From Lineus longissimus (taxonomy: Eukaryota > Nemertea > Pilidiophora > Heteronemertea > Lineidae): DNA of 64,000 nt. Positions 1 to 9,496 of this stretch are shown here, in pieces; the first letter of the stretch is position 1, and the number at the start of each line of letters is the position of its first letter. The translations under genes and the position numbers were made by a program. The stretch is from NCBI RefSeq assembly GCF_910592395.1, contig NC_088309.1, positions 5,892,501-5,956,500 on the forward strand, read 5' to 3'. The notes beneath the pieces are model-generated. The model ran no database searches, had not been told where the DNA came from, and worked only from the letters and a program-made list of their open reading frames with translations.

Positions 1-987
1 TTGCCGTCATCGACTGACCCGGCCAGGATCGAACGATTTAGTCGACTGGGGACACAGCGTGAAGGTATCAGGCAGCGGTCTTTCTCGAAAGACGATTCAG
101 TGGCCACGCGCGGGCTGCAGTTTCAGTCCATATCCGCGTTGGTCACTTCCGAAATAGAAGAACAAGCACGAAATAGAGGTAGGGTCCATGAAACTCGTAC
201 ACCTCACCGAGAAACGGTTATGGTGCAACCCACGATGCCTATGAAAGAACACCGCTTTTCTGCGATTAAAATGACTAAACGTGATTTCCTGAAAGGTCAC
301 TTGCCGGCGATTTGGAACAGGAATGATGATGGTGGCTGTAGGGACGAAGTTTTCGCTAAATTTGAGTGCAGCACGACGGCGAAGAATACTCCGTTGCTAA
401 TGAACGATTTGAATAATGATCCCAAAGCTGACGACCCGCGAGAGCAGATGCCGAAGGACAATAACTTGACTCGACGTCCCGGCAATAGAATTGATCTGAA
501 GAGCATTCGGCGAGTTCTCAACCAGGACTTGGTACCCGCCCAAATTTCAAGGACACAGCCAGGACGCGTACCTACTTTGCCAGACTTGCCGCGCACTTCG
601 AATTGTACCGAAAGTGATCAACAATTCGGCCACGGTCGCTCATTCTCTTACCCGGCAAGGATGGAACGATTGAATCGATGTGAAGTTGGGAGGGAACGCT
701 ATTTCATAAAGGAGGTCGTAGCTGCCACGCCTGCGCCTCAGTCTCACTCAATGCCCGCGCTGGTTACTACCAAAATATACGAACCAGCACGAAATAGAGG
801 TGAGAACCGTGATACACGCACATCTCGAAAGACTCTTTTGAAACAATCCACGATGCCTGTGAAAGAATGTGACCGTCTTTCTGAGATTAGTGCTAACAGC
901 GATGCGATACCTTCAGCACTTCCCTGGAGCCCAAAGCTGCCCGAGTTGGTACCGAAAAATCACTCATTTGGGACGGTCCAGCGATAG
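1..987 (+). CDS. 3' part of an unrecognised coding region with an internal protein repeat
   Basis: The frame is open from the window edge to a TAG at 985-987, so its beginning lies outside the window. The 328 visible residues are polar and rich in Arg, Ser, Pro and Thr, with no hydrophobic segment, and are probably largely disordered. Two blocks resemble each other: residues about 6-90 and about 217-300. Both begin PAR(I/M)ER and share (M/I)PALV- or ISALVT-like text, a shared ARNRG, TRT followed by RK or RE, and TMPMKE or TMPVKE. The repeat period is about 213 residues. I do not recognise the family. The retained repeat over a long open frame argues for real coding sequence, either a terminal exon or an ancient mobile-element ORF. 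An AATAAA lies about 270 bp downstream. Confidence 0.5.
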   Translation: MPSSTDPARIERFSRLGTQREGIRQRSFSKDDSVATRGLQFQSISALVTSEIEEQARNRGRVHETRTPHRETVMVQPTMPMKEHRFSAIKMTKRDFLKGHLPAIWNRNDDGGCRDEVFAKFECSTTAKNTPLLMNDLNNDPKADDPREQMPKDNNLTRRPGNRIDLKSIRRVLNQDLVPAQISRTQPGRVPTLPDLPRTSNCTESDQQFGHGRSFSYPARMERLNRCEVGRERYFIKEVVAATPAPQSHSMPALVTTKIYEPARNRGENRDTRTSRKTLLKQSTMPVKECDRLSEISANSDAIPSALPWSPKLPELVPKNHSFGTVQR

Positions 988-1258
988 ACCGAAGCAGACT
1001 CGAAAGGTCTCTGCGAAAAACTTTTTGGACAAGAAGACTGTGTTGCCACCAATCTAATGAACTTCGGAGAAGAAGTTAAAAATCAGGGCAAATTACTTAG
1101 TAGAATGAGCACATGCTACCACTCAATAATTTATTTATTTATTTGATTCGTATACCTTGTACAATATTGGATTTGAAGTGAGTGCGAGTGAACAATGTTG
1201 TTGTGCGATTGTTACAAAACAAGTGCTAGTCACTATATATATACATGTACATAAGATG

Positions 1259-1264
1259 AATAAA
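1259..1264 (+). terminator. Possible polyadenylation signal after the 1-987 reading frame
   Basis: This is a canonical AATAAA hexamer in AT-rich sequence about 270 bp past the TAG. The spacing suits a 3' UTR, but the hexamer is common in AT-rich DNA. Confidence 0.3.
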
Positions 1265-1802
1265 TTTAAGATGAATGAATTTTGATTTTGAATATGGTTT
1301 TCACAATACCTTCCCACGAGCGTTTAGTCTATCATGGAATGAAATTTTCGAGATTCAGACAAATTGTTAATATGAGAGTGCTTTTAACCCCCCCCCCCCC
1401 CGCGCGTTACCGGAGGTCTCACCAGAACGTGTGGCGGACCCTTCCAGACTGGCAGTGTGATTATGGCATATCGCCAATTAATGCTGAGACCAAATTGTCG
1501 CCACTAGATAGAGACCGAGAAAGGACTCTGCGGCACTTTTAAGGCAGCTTATATACTTTATGACCAATAGGAGGTGCCACCCTTTACCACACCCAGATTC
1601 CACAAACGGTAAAAATTGGCACTTGAATAACAGGCCAAGCCTCGCCCTGACATATACATTGTATATTGTCTAAATGAGGTCAAACTTAGGGCGGTGACTC
1701 GGTTCCAAGTTCACAGAAGAGTTCGTCGTCATGACATCTAGAACTACAATTAGCACAGTGATATGTTACGTGATGTATTTATATCAAGAGTGCCATTTCA
1801 CG

Positions 1803-2020
1803 TGAGCGATCGAGATAATTCCTGAAAAAAATTGCGTCTCGTTTTTTCTCGCCATTCTCATTTTAAAACGTACAAAGATGGAAAATGGGGTGGATTTCGG
1901 GTGAGGCTGGAACTAAAAACGAGCGATCGAGATGAATAACTCGGGCGATCGAGATATTATCTCGGGTGATCCAGTTATTTATCTCGAGCGATCGAAATAA
2001 TAAGTCCATCGAGATATTTC
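1803..2020. repeat. Degenerate repeat of about 21 bp built on CGATCGAGAT
   Basis: From 1921 to 2020 there are four to five diverged head-to-tail units with the pattern CTCGGGCGATCGAGATATTAT, e.g. CTCGGGTGATCCAGTTATTT and CTCGAGCGATCGAAATAAT. An isolated GAGCGATCGAGATAAT lies at about 1804. The CGATCG core is self-complementary, so each unit is also a small palindrome. Confidence 0.6.
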
Positions 2021-5000
2021 CCAGCCAACGTAGAAAACTCATCGAATGATAGAATCAGTTAGCAAAGGCATCTTCGAAATAAGGGGATGTGCTCATACCC
2101 ATGCACCATCCACCCCGCCACCCCTTGATCTCCCGATTTAGAAATACGAATTTGGAGTGAAAGACTCAGTTATGCTGCCATCTGAGAATCATAATGTAAA
2201 CAGAACGGATTTGCGTTACGGAGCAGACGACTAAATAGTAATGTACAGCTGACTGCCGCTGCCATCTACGAATCGTGGAGAAAATACGACATTAACAAAT
2301 GCATTTTGGTCAAGTGCTCGTGAAAAAACGGAGATAGTGTCGCCTATGTTCGTGGTCGTCAGGTTGACCGAGATTGGGTACAGCCGGGTATCCAGGGAGC
2401 ATTTATACTGTCAGATATAAGAGGCAATCAAAATGGTTGCAGGATAACCATTTTAAGCGTTCTCTTGGAAGAGCTTTCGAGGACTTCTCGGTCAATCTCG
2501 GGGGAGGTCGGAAACTAGCCTCAGCTTTGATACAGAATCTTGGACGAATCGATAAGAGTTTATCTGGTTACTACAGTGGGATCACTGGGGACCGTGATCG
2601 GTTTTGAACTAGGAGCTGTGAATAGCACTATGAAGAGGAGGAGCGTGATTTTTCTTTTGACACGGGTGGACTGTTTTTGTGCTGTGGAGGATAGGTCTCC
2701 CTGTTAACACTTGACCAAAACGTCCAAAAAAGCATTTTTATGGGTTTAAGAAATGAGCTAATTATCCAATACTAAAAAAGTAATCCTTTTTGCTGTTTAT
2801 GATTTGAAATATATGAGCTTTCGAAAAACATTTGTAGGTTTTTCGAAAAACTTTTGAAGGTTTTTTGACAACTCATTGCACGGACGTTGTTTGGTGAAAT
2901 GAAAACCCCTTGAGCTTATTGGGATCCTATAAAACTTCTATTGGTTCTGCATTTCACTGGAAAATCCTTTAGGGGTGCATTTATTTGCGTTGGCCGAAAA
3001 ACCCGTAAAGCTTTTTTCTAAGATTGTACTTGAGTATTGGAGACTAGGCTGATCGATGGGTGATATAGCTTCATCAATCTGCGGTCAGTCAAACAGGGAG
3101 CTTTGCCTGACTGGTGCTGAGATCCCAGTGAGCCCAACCCGGGCAAATCATGCTTCGCTCATCAAATTACAGAATTCCTTCTTTGATTTGTTGTCAAGCT
3201 TTGGCGAGGTTAGCAATATATTCTGATATTTATCAAAGCTAACAGGATTTTCAATAAACGTCTACACGGTCTGGCGGTTATATTAGTTATCTTTTGAACA
3301 GATTCGTTTTAGACTAAAGGACTGATTCCACGAGAGCTGTGTTGTTAAAAACCGCTGCGGTCTGCCGCCCGAGTTAGCAATTTTTGCACCTTAATAAAAT
3401 TTCGCTGCAGTGCCAAACTGCGGCATAATGGGATCAGTACTTAAGTGAACATGCGACATGAAATAGGAGTCTGGATTAGAGTTGCCGGAGATGAGAGTAA
3501 AAATAGCAGTTTTAATCAAAAAGTGTCGTTGAGTTTTATTACCAGAATCAGATAGAATCACTGATATGCTGCATGGGGACATCATCAGTGACAACCTAGC
3601 CTTCGATCGCATTTATGGAACTGTAACAAAGTGCATGTAGCCACCCGCTCACCCGAAAGAAAGAAAAGACTCTTTGGCAAACCATCGCACTTTCGTGTTT
3701 ATTCCTTACCACGGGCAGTCCATTAGACACAGCTTTTTGAGAAAGCAATTAAGTATATATTTGGCGAGGAAAGGGCAAACTTATGTATTTATGTTACTTA
3801 CTTACGTCCATTAAATGTATTATGACACATCATCCATCAAATTGACATGCTATTAGCAGTCATCTTGACAACCTCAGACCCACGTCACGTATAGTACCAT
3901 TAGTGAATAAAGACTAAGATTTTGGAGCAAGCTATACTTTTTGGACTGAACTAATGTACATGTATACGTTTGTGTTGCTATCTCGCACAAAATGATATGT
4001 CGTTCCGGTGTGTCCGCGGAGCATCGCGACACTGACGGATTCGCATATGGTGAGCACGGGAGTAGATTCCAGTCCAGTCGCTGTATATTCAATAGTAAAC
4101 ACGGATTACATGTACATGATAGCATTATCATATCCGTTCCCACTAAGTCGAGAATCCCACCTTTAAAGGCTTACGCCGTTCATTAAAAATTTGTAATTTA
4201 TATAATCAAATTTGAAAATTTAGTTATATACTCGAAATGATGGGGAATGATAAACGACAGTCTGATTAAAAGTAAAACAAAAGCCTTTGTGCTATTAAAC
4301 TGCCGTGATATAAGAAATGTGATAACATTATGACTCGTCTGAACAAAGCAACGGTATTTCCGTAGGATGACGTTCATTTTGAAATCCGAACCATTTTTGA
4401 TCATATTTTCTTTTGATCATTGTTATGAACAAAGCAGGTAGCTTCAACCGAAGGGACTTTTTTGCGAGCATGCCGATCTATCCCTCCTCCGGAAGAAGAC
4501 AGCCGGAGACACTCATCGCTGATAAAACAGCCTTCCCTTCGAAGGAATGCCACAGTCAATGTTGTTGAGCTTTGTTTAGCGAATTTCGCGAATAAACTAG
4601 ATGCACGAAAATGAAAATCGCGAAATAAATTGGAAATATTGGAAATTCGTAAGCCAACAAAATGAGTCGTTAATGAAACTTTGTTTCTGCGTGTCATCAG
4701 TTTGTTCATTAGTATAACAAAGAAAGAAAGGCATTTGTTGAATAACGACTATATGATAATTCATGAAGTTCCTTCCTCTTACATGTACATGTGCATGTAT
4801 CTTCGAAACCAGAGCTTTGACAGTAAACTGTAGCCCCCGCCTCTGCAACCCCACACACAAACACCGTTTTCTCGTTAGATGTTATTAAAACGGGCTATTG
4901 TTTTCGACGCAGGGAGATAAACCGTTAGCATGTTTGATTGGGTTACCGACAGGTGTTCAATTTCAACAAGAAACAATAATCTAGGTAAAAAGATGGCGGC

Positions 5001-5987
5001 TGAATTAGACGGAAGCGATGACGGCGACAGATGACGAAGATTGACAACGAAGAAGAAAGAGGAGTGTATCTAAGGGACAAACTTCCCGTCTCCACCATTT
5101 CAGATTGCTTGTCTTCTCAGTTCACTGCTCAAACTTACTTCAATACGTCTTGTTTGAAGCGAAGTCGTCTTATCGAATTGCCTATTACTATTTTACGCTA
5201 CACTGTCGTTCGGTGATTGGCGTTTTAAATCATGTGGAATGCGCGCTTCGCATCGCGTTTAATCTTTAAAGAATCCAGCCGCCCGTGAATTACAGGAGGC
5301 TCAGTATTGTTGGCCTGATATTCACTCCTAGTCTACCGCAGGTAGAGGTTCTCATAGTGCATCATCGTATGCATTGTGCTATATCATGGAGAGGTCATAT
5401 TTTGTTTCTGAATATTTTACATTCATACTTAGCTGATGAGCTTGAGTACATGCAGACACACACCAAAATAGCCTGAAGATTTCATCCATATTGGTCCTGA
5501 AATAAATTGTACGCTAAAGGAGAGCGGGAATGTCAAAATCCAAGGCAGTACATGTACATGTACGTCAATGTATACAAATGTACTAAAAAAAGTATTTAAT
5601 TACCATGTGGTTACTAAAACGAGAAAATACTGGTCGCAAAGCTCAGAAAAAAAAATTAATATCAGTCAGCCTCAAACGACGCGGACAAAACATTTACGAA
5701 ATAACTCATTGATGCAATATTGCTAAAACAACTTCAACATCCATTTTCTTTCGAGATTTTAAGCTTCTTCCATGTTTTGATATAATCCATCTTATTTTCT
5801 TGATTCAGAAGAGCAATCGAATAAGATGAAAGAATCTGATAAAGCCTTGAGGCCGACTATATATATATTTATTTATTCCTCCTATGCAGAAGAAGATATA
5901 CAAAATAGTATACAATAAATTTAACAGAGTGTATGAGGAGTGAGTGCATTATTTACAGGTAATTTGGTAATTAATTGAGTGAGCTGG

Positions 5988-8900
5988 TTAATACCAGCAC
6001 TCCGCTGCAATTTGCAGCAATGACATGTTGTCTTCTAGGTCGCAGCCAGGTATTTGCTTACCTAGCAATGTCTCTGTTAGATCACTGTCATTCATGTTCC
6101 ACAGTGCCGCGGACACCTCTACGGAGCATTCGTCTACGGCTCTTTCCCAGAATAGGTCTCGCTTTACCGCGAGACCCGAGCACTCGCAGAAGAGATGTCG
6201 TGGTGTGTCCGTGTATGCGCTTTTACAATGTAAGCAATATATAGGTTCTTGCAATATGACAAATGTATTCAGCTTTGCAAGAAAAGCATATCTATGTTTA
6301 CTCCTCGGGTCCTTTTGGGCGGACAGCCAGAGGAGGGACGGAAAGTCCAACGTTTTCTCAATGTTCAGAATTCTGGTTAGTTCGCAGTCCTTGTTACACG
6401 CGGACACGAAGTTAACATTTTCATGAGTCTCTATGGCTAATCGTACAGTCGATTTCCAGACGGATTTGTGAGGGAAAAGAGCTGGGTCCGTGGCGGCTAG
6501 TTCTAAGTAATCCGATAGATGATATTTATATAACGTGTCCCTGAGCAAGGGAACATAGCCAATGCACTCCTTACTGCGGGTAGTTCTGTCCTGCATGGAT
6601 AGGTACCTGAGTCTGAATACCGTCCACGGGAGTTTGCATGGCGCTTTACTTAAGGCTACAAGTTGACCAAGGAACTGGAGACGTCTAGCGTCCACTGAAG
6701 ATTGAATACAATGGCTCCCGATCATTGCTTGAGCCACTAAAGTCCTAGTCATTCTCGGAAATCCTTGCATCCTTTTCAAGCAAAAGCGGTGTGCCCTTTC
6801 GAGGATCATCGTTTCGCGCGCAGACAGATTGTCCCAAATTTCACTACCGTAGAGCGCTCGGGGGAGGCATACGGTGCAGTAGAGTTTGAAAGACGAGGTT
6901 GGATTAAAACCAGAAGGTTGAATCCCCGGACCTAGGATGCACATTAACGTATTTTTCAGCTTCTGGGCGGCGGCTATTACTTGCCTCAATGGCTTGGAGT
7001 GCTTATCCTGGGATACCCCAAGGTGCACACAAACATCTGTTTCCCTGACGGGTTTGTTACCCAAGTGCCAATTGCGGAGTGGCTTCGTTCTTTCCCACTG
7101 TCTCACGCTTTCACCGAATACTATTATCAGGCACTTTTGTCCATTGTAGTCGTATCTCCACTTAATTGCATACTGGTCACAGCACCCCATCATGCCGTCT
7201 AATCCAAACTTTGAGAGCGATACCAGGGTGAGATCGTCCGCGTGGCAAGGCGATCCACAGTTCACGTCTTCGATTTTAGCACCGACATCTAACTGATCTA
7301 GGTTGTCAAGAAGTTCGTTGATGTAGAGTAGGTACAACCAGGTTGAGAGTACACCACCTTGTCTGACAGACTGTTTTAGCGCAAACCACGGGGACATAGT
7401 ATTACTGACAATCACGCAACTTTCAGCATCCACATAGCAGTTTTTGGTCAAGCGCCAAAGCTTGCCTTGCACCCCAAAATTAAAAAGCTTGTAGAAGAGC
7501 CCGTTATGCCAGACGGTATCGAAGGCTTTGGATGTATCCAAGAAGCACGCGTACACTTTCGAGTTCCTTTCGAGATTGTGACGGATTGTTTCCTGGAGCA
7601 CGAAGGCAGTGGATACACAACTGCGCTTCTTTTGGTAGGCACTTTGCTGGCGATTAGGGAAAGCTATATTGTTGTCTTGAGTCCATCGATTCAGTTTCTC
7701 TAGCATCAGTTTTTCTAACAGTTTGTACAGAACAGGTAGCAACGTTATCGGACGATAACTCCCTGGTTCGGCCCGATCCTTTCCCCCACCCTTATGTATA
7801 GTGTGGATAACTCCTTTCTTGGCACTGGCCGGTACATGCTCAGATGTCAGTATCACGTTAAGGAGATTTGTGAGCGTTGTATGGAGGATGCGACCTCCAT
7901 ATTTGATGTGTTCGTTCGTGAGGGAATCGTGACCTCCTGCTTTCCCACACTTAAGTCCACGAATCGCGCGCGTAACTTCCTCAAAAGAGAAAGGGTGGTC
8001 GAGGCCGTCTATCTGTATCTGCTTTGACCTTTCGTCCATGTCTTGCACTGACCTGTCTACTTCACACCTAAACGTTTCATCATATCTCAGGTCGCATTTC
8101 GGAGAATAAAGCTCTTCAAAATATGCGGCCCACTTATTCGCGATGTCCGAAGTGTCATAAAACATTTCCCCTTTGAAGCGCATAGGGGGAGGGGGCCTGT
8201 TTGGCGTGAGTTTACGGCTTTTTAGCAGTCTCCAGAATTTGTCCTGGTCTACCTCGGCAAGCTCGTCCAGTTCTGCATAGAAACTCGCCTCCAAGTCGGC
8301 ATTCTGCTTTCGCAGAGCCGCTCTGAAAGCCCGTTTGGCCTCTTTGTACAATTTGAATTCCTCCGAGTCCGCGGATCTGGGTTTGTCTGCTTGCACCCAC
8401 AGGTGGCGTGCCTGTTTCATTTGCTGATAGACAGGCTTGAGTTTTTCATTCCAGTTCGGTCTGCACTTCTTACGCGAATTCCTCCGTTTGGGAATGGAGA
8501 GATCAGCTGCGGTGACCATTGTGCGAACTACTGATTCATACAGTGCATCAATCTCGGCGTGCGTACGCGCAGTTGACGTATCGACCTGCGGGAGGTTTCT
8601 TTCGAGTATTGCTCTGTAGTCAGTTATGCAACAGAAGTTGTCTCTTATGCACCGGTCCCAATTGTAGCGCACAACTAGAAATCCCCGAGCTGTAGTGTTG
8701 TCTGAGGCGCCAGTATGGGACATTTTTACTACTGCACAGATGGGTAAATGGTCCGATGTGTTTATGCCATTTTCTTGCAGTATAACACAATCACTAGCCG
8801 ATTCCATCAGCGAAGCATTCACTAGGATGTGATCAATAAGGGTTTTGTTGGCCCCCTCGAACGGATCAAAGGTATAGGTGGGGCCCTTGCAGATATTGCT

Positions 8901-9485
8901 GGCGGGGACAGATATGAGTCCAGAGTTTGAAAGAAAGGCGTTCATTGCGCGTATCCTTCGACTTGTAACGCACAGCGGCACCCTTGTCCCGTCGATTTTC
9001 ACGTTAAGATCCCCCATGATGATCACCTCACCAAGGGGGCTGTAGTAATCATACAGCTGAGATAAGTAGTCCACGTATTCGATGAAGTAATCGTCCGGGT
9101 GGTTCGAGCTTGGGAGGTAAGCCACAATGATTGTGATCATCCTATACCCCGTAATACTCAGTGATATTCCCACTGTTCTATCGCTATCCAGGTGCAGGCC
9201 GGTGATAGAGGGTGTAAGATCCTTGCGCCATAGGAGGGCCACACCACCTTTACCACGGCGCACCTTATCGGAGATAAATAGGTCTTTATCACAGACTACA
9301 TAAGCAGAAAAATCATTGTTAACGGACTCTAAGAACTGGGCCGAGTCAGGATATAGCCAGTGTTCTGAGATTCCCAAAATGTCGAGATTCCGGGAGGTGA
9401 GCAGTTTGTCCACATATAGTGACCCGGACATTATGCCACGCGCATTCCAGCACGCAAGAGATAGGTTACGAGACGAGCTATCCAT
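5988..9485 (-). CDS. LINE ORF2: endonuclease and reverse transcriptase
   Basis: From the first ATG this encodes 1165 residues. It nicks target DNA and copies the element RNA in target-primed reverse transcription. The N-terminal exonuclease-endonuclease-phosphatase domain (about residues 8-255) shows WNARG, the catalytic Glu in GISEHW, GDLNVKI and a closing SDHLPI. The reverse transcriptase occupies the middle, with YRPITLLPVLYKLLEK, the first catalytic Asp in FLDTSKAFD, VRQGGVLS and the catalytic pair in CHADDLTLVS; His replaces the usual Tyr or Ala before the ADD. The C-terminus has a CLHC...H...C zinc-knuckle-like cluster. No RNase H domain is visible. The frame is open upstream to 9509, but that codon is GTG; the first ATG is at 9485, 12 nt after the ORF1 stop and in another frame, which suggests reinitiation. 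Confidence 0.93.
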   Translation of the reverse strand: MDSSSRNLSLACWNARGIMSGSLYVDKLLTSRNLDILGISEHWLYPDSAQFLESVNNDFSAYVVCDKDLFISDKVRRGKGGVALLWRKDLTPSITGLHLDSDRTVGISLSITGYRMITIIVAYLPSSNHPDDYFIEYVDYLSQLYDYYSPLGEVIIMGDLNVKIDGTRVPLCVTSRRIRAMNAFLSNSGLISVPASNICKGPTYTFDPFEGANKTLIDHILVNASLMESASDCVILQENGINTSDHLPICAVVKMSHTGASDNTTARGFLVVRYNWDRCIRDNFCCITDYRAILERNLPQVDTSTARTHAEIDALYESVVRTMVTAADLSIPKRRNSRKKCRPNWNEKLKPVYQQMKQARHLWVQADKPRSADSEEFKLYKEAKRAFRAALRKQNADLEASFYAELDELAEVDQDKFWRLLKSRKLTPNRPPPPMRFKGEMFYDTSDIANKWAAYFEELYSPKCDLRYDETFRCEVDRSVQDMDERSKQIQIDGLDHPFSFEEVTRAIRGLKCGKAGGHDSLTNEHIKYGGRILHTTLTNLLNVILTSEHVPASAKKGVIHTIHKGGGKDRAEPGSYRPITLLPVLYKLLEKLMLEKLNRWTQDNNIAFPNRQQSAYQKKRSCVSTAFVLQETIRHNLERNSKVYACFLDTSKAFDTVWHNGLFYKLFNFGVQGKLWRLTKNCYVDAESCVIVSNTMSPWFALKQSVRQGGVLSTWLYLLYINELLDNLDQLDVGAKIEDVNCGSPCHADDLTLVSLSKFGLDGMMGCCDQYAIKWRYDYNGQKCLIIVFGESVRQWERTKPLRNWHLGNKPVRETDVCVHLGVSQDKHSKPLRQVIAAAQKLKNTLMCILGPGIQPSGFNPTSSFKLYCTVCLPRALYGSEIWDNLSARETMILERAHRFCLKRMQGFPRMTRTLVAQAMIGSHCIQSSVDARRLQFLGQLVALSKAPCKLPWTVFRLRYLSMQDRTTRSKECIGYVPLLRDTLYKYHLSDYLELAATDPALFPHKSVWKSTVRLAIETHENVNFVSACNKDCELTRILNIEKTLDFPSLLWLSAQKDPRSKHRYAFLAKLNTFVILQEPIYCLHCKSAYTDTPRHLFCECSGLAVKRDLFWERAVDECSVEVSAALWNMNDSDLTETLLGKQIPGCDLEDNMSLLQIAAECWY

Positions 9486-9496
9486 GAAACGATTGT

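Larger units (their letters stand above)
988..5861. other. Non-coding stretch between the first reading frame and the LINE
   Basis: No convincing gene was found. It holds a C-tract near 1389-1400, AT-rich sequence at 1126-1270 that resembles a LINE 3' tail (TTTATTTATTT on the plus strand), and the CGATCGAGAT repeats at 1803-2020. Near 2820-2870 a TTTTCGAAAAAC-type sequence occurs twice. At 4987-5000 there is a YY1-like AAGATGGCGGC followed by only 13 codons of open frame. ACATGTACATGT palindromes occur near 1242, 3955, 4105, 4781 and 5549. Confidence 0.6.

Noticed and set aside
1389-1402. C-tract, and similar G/C-tracts near 25641, 27558 and 48336
   Set aside because: Ordinary homopolymers; the one at 48336 is an expanded run inside a MITE arm.
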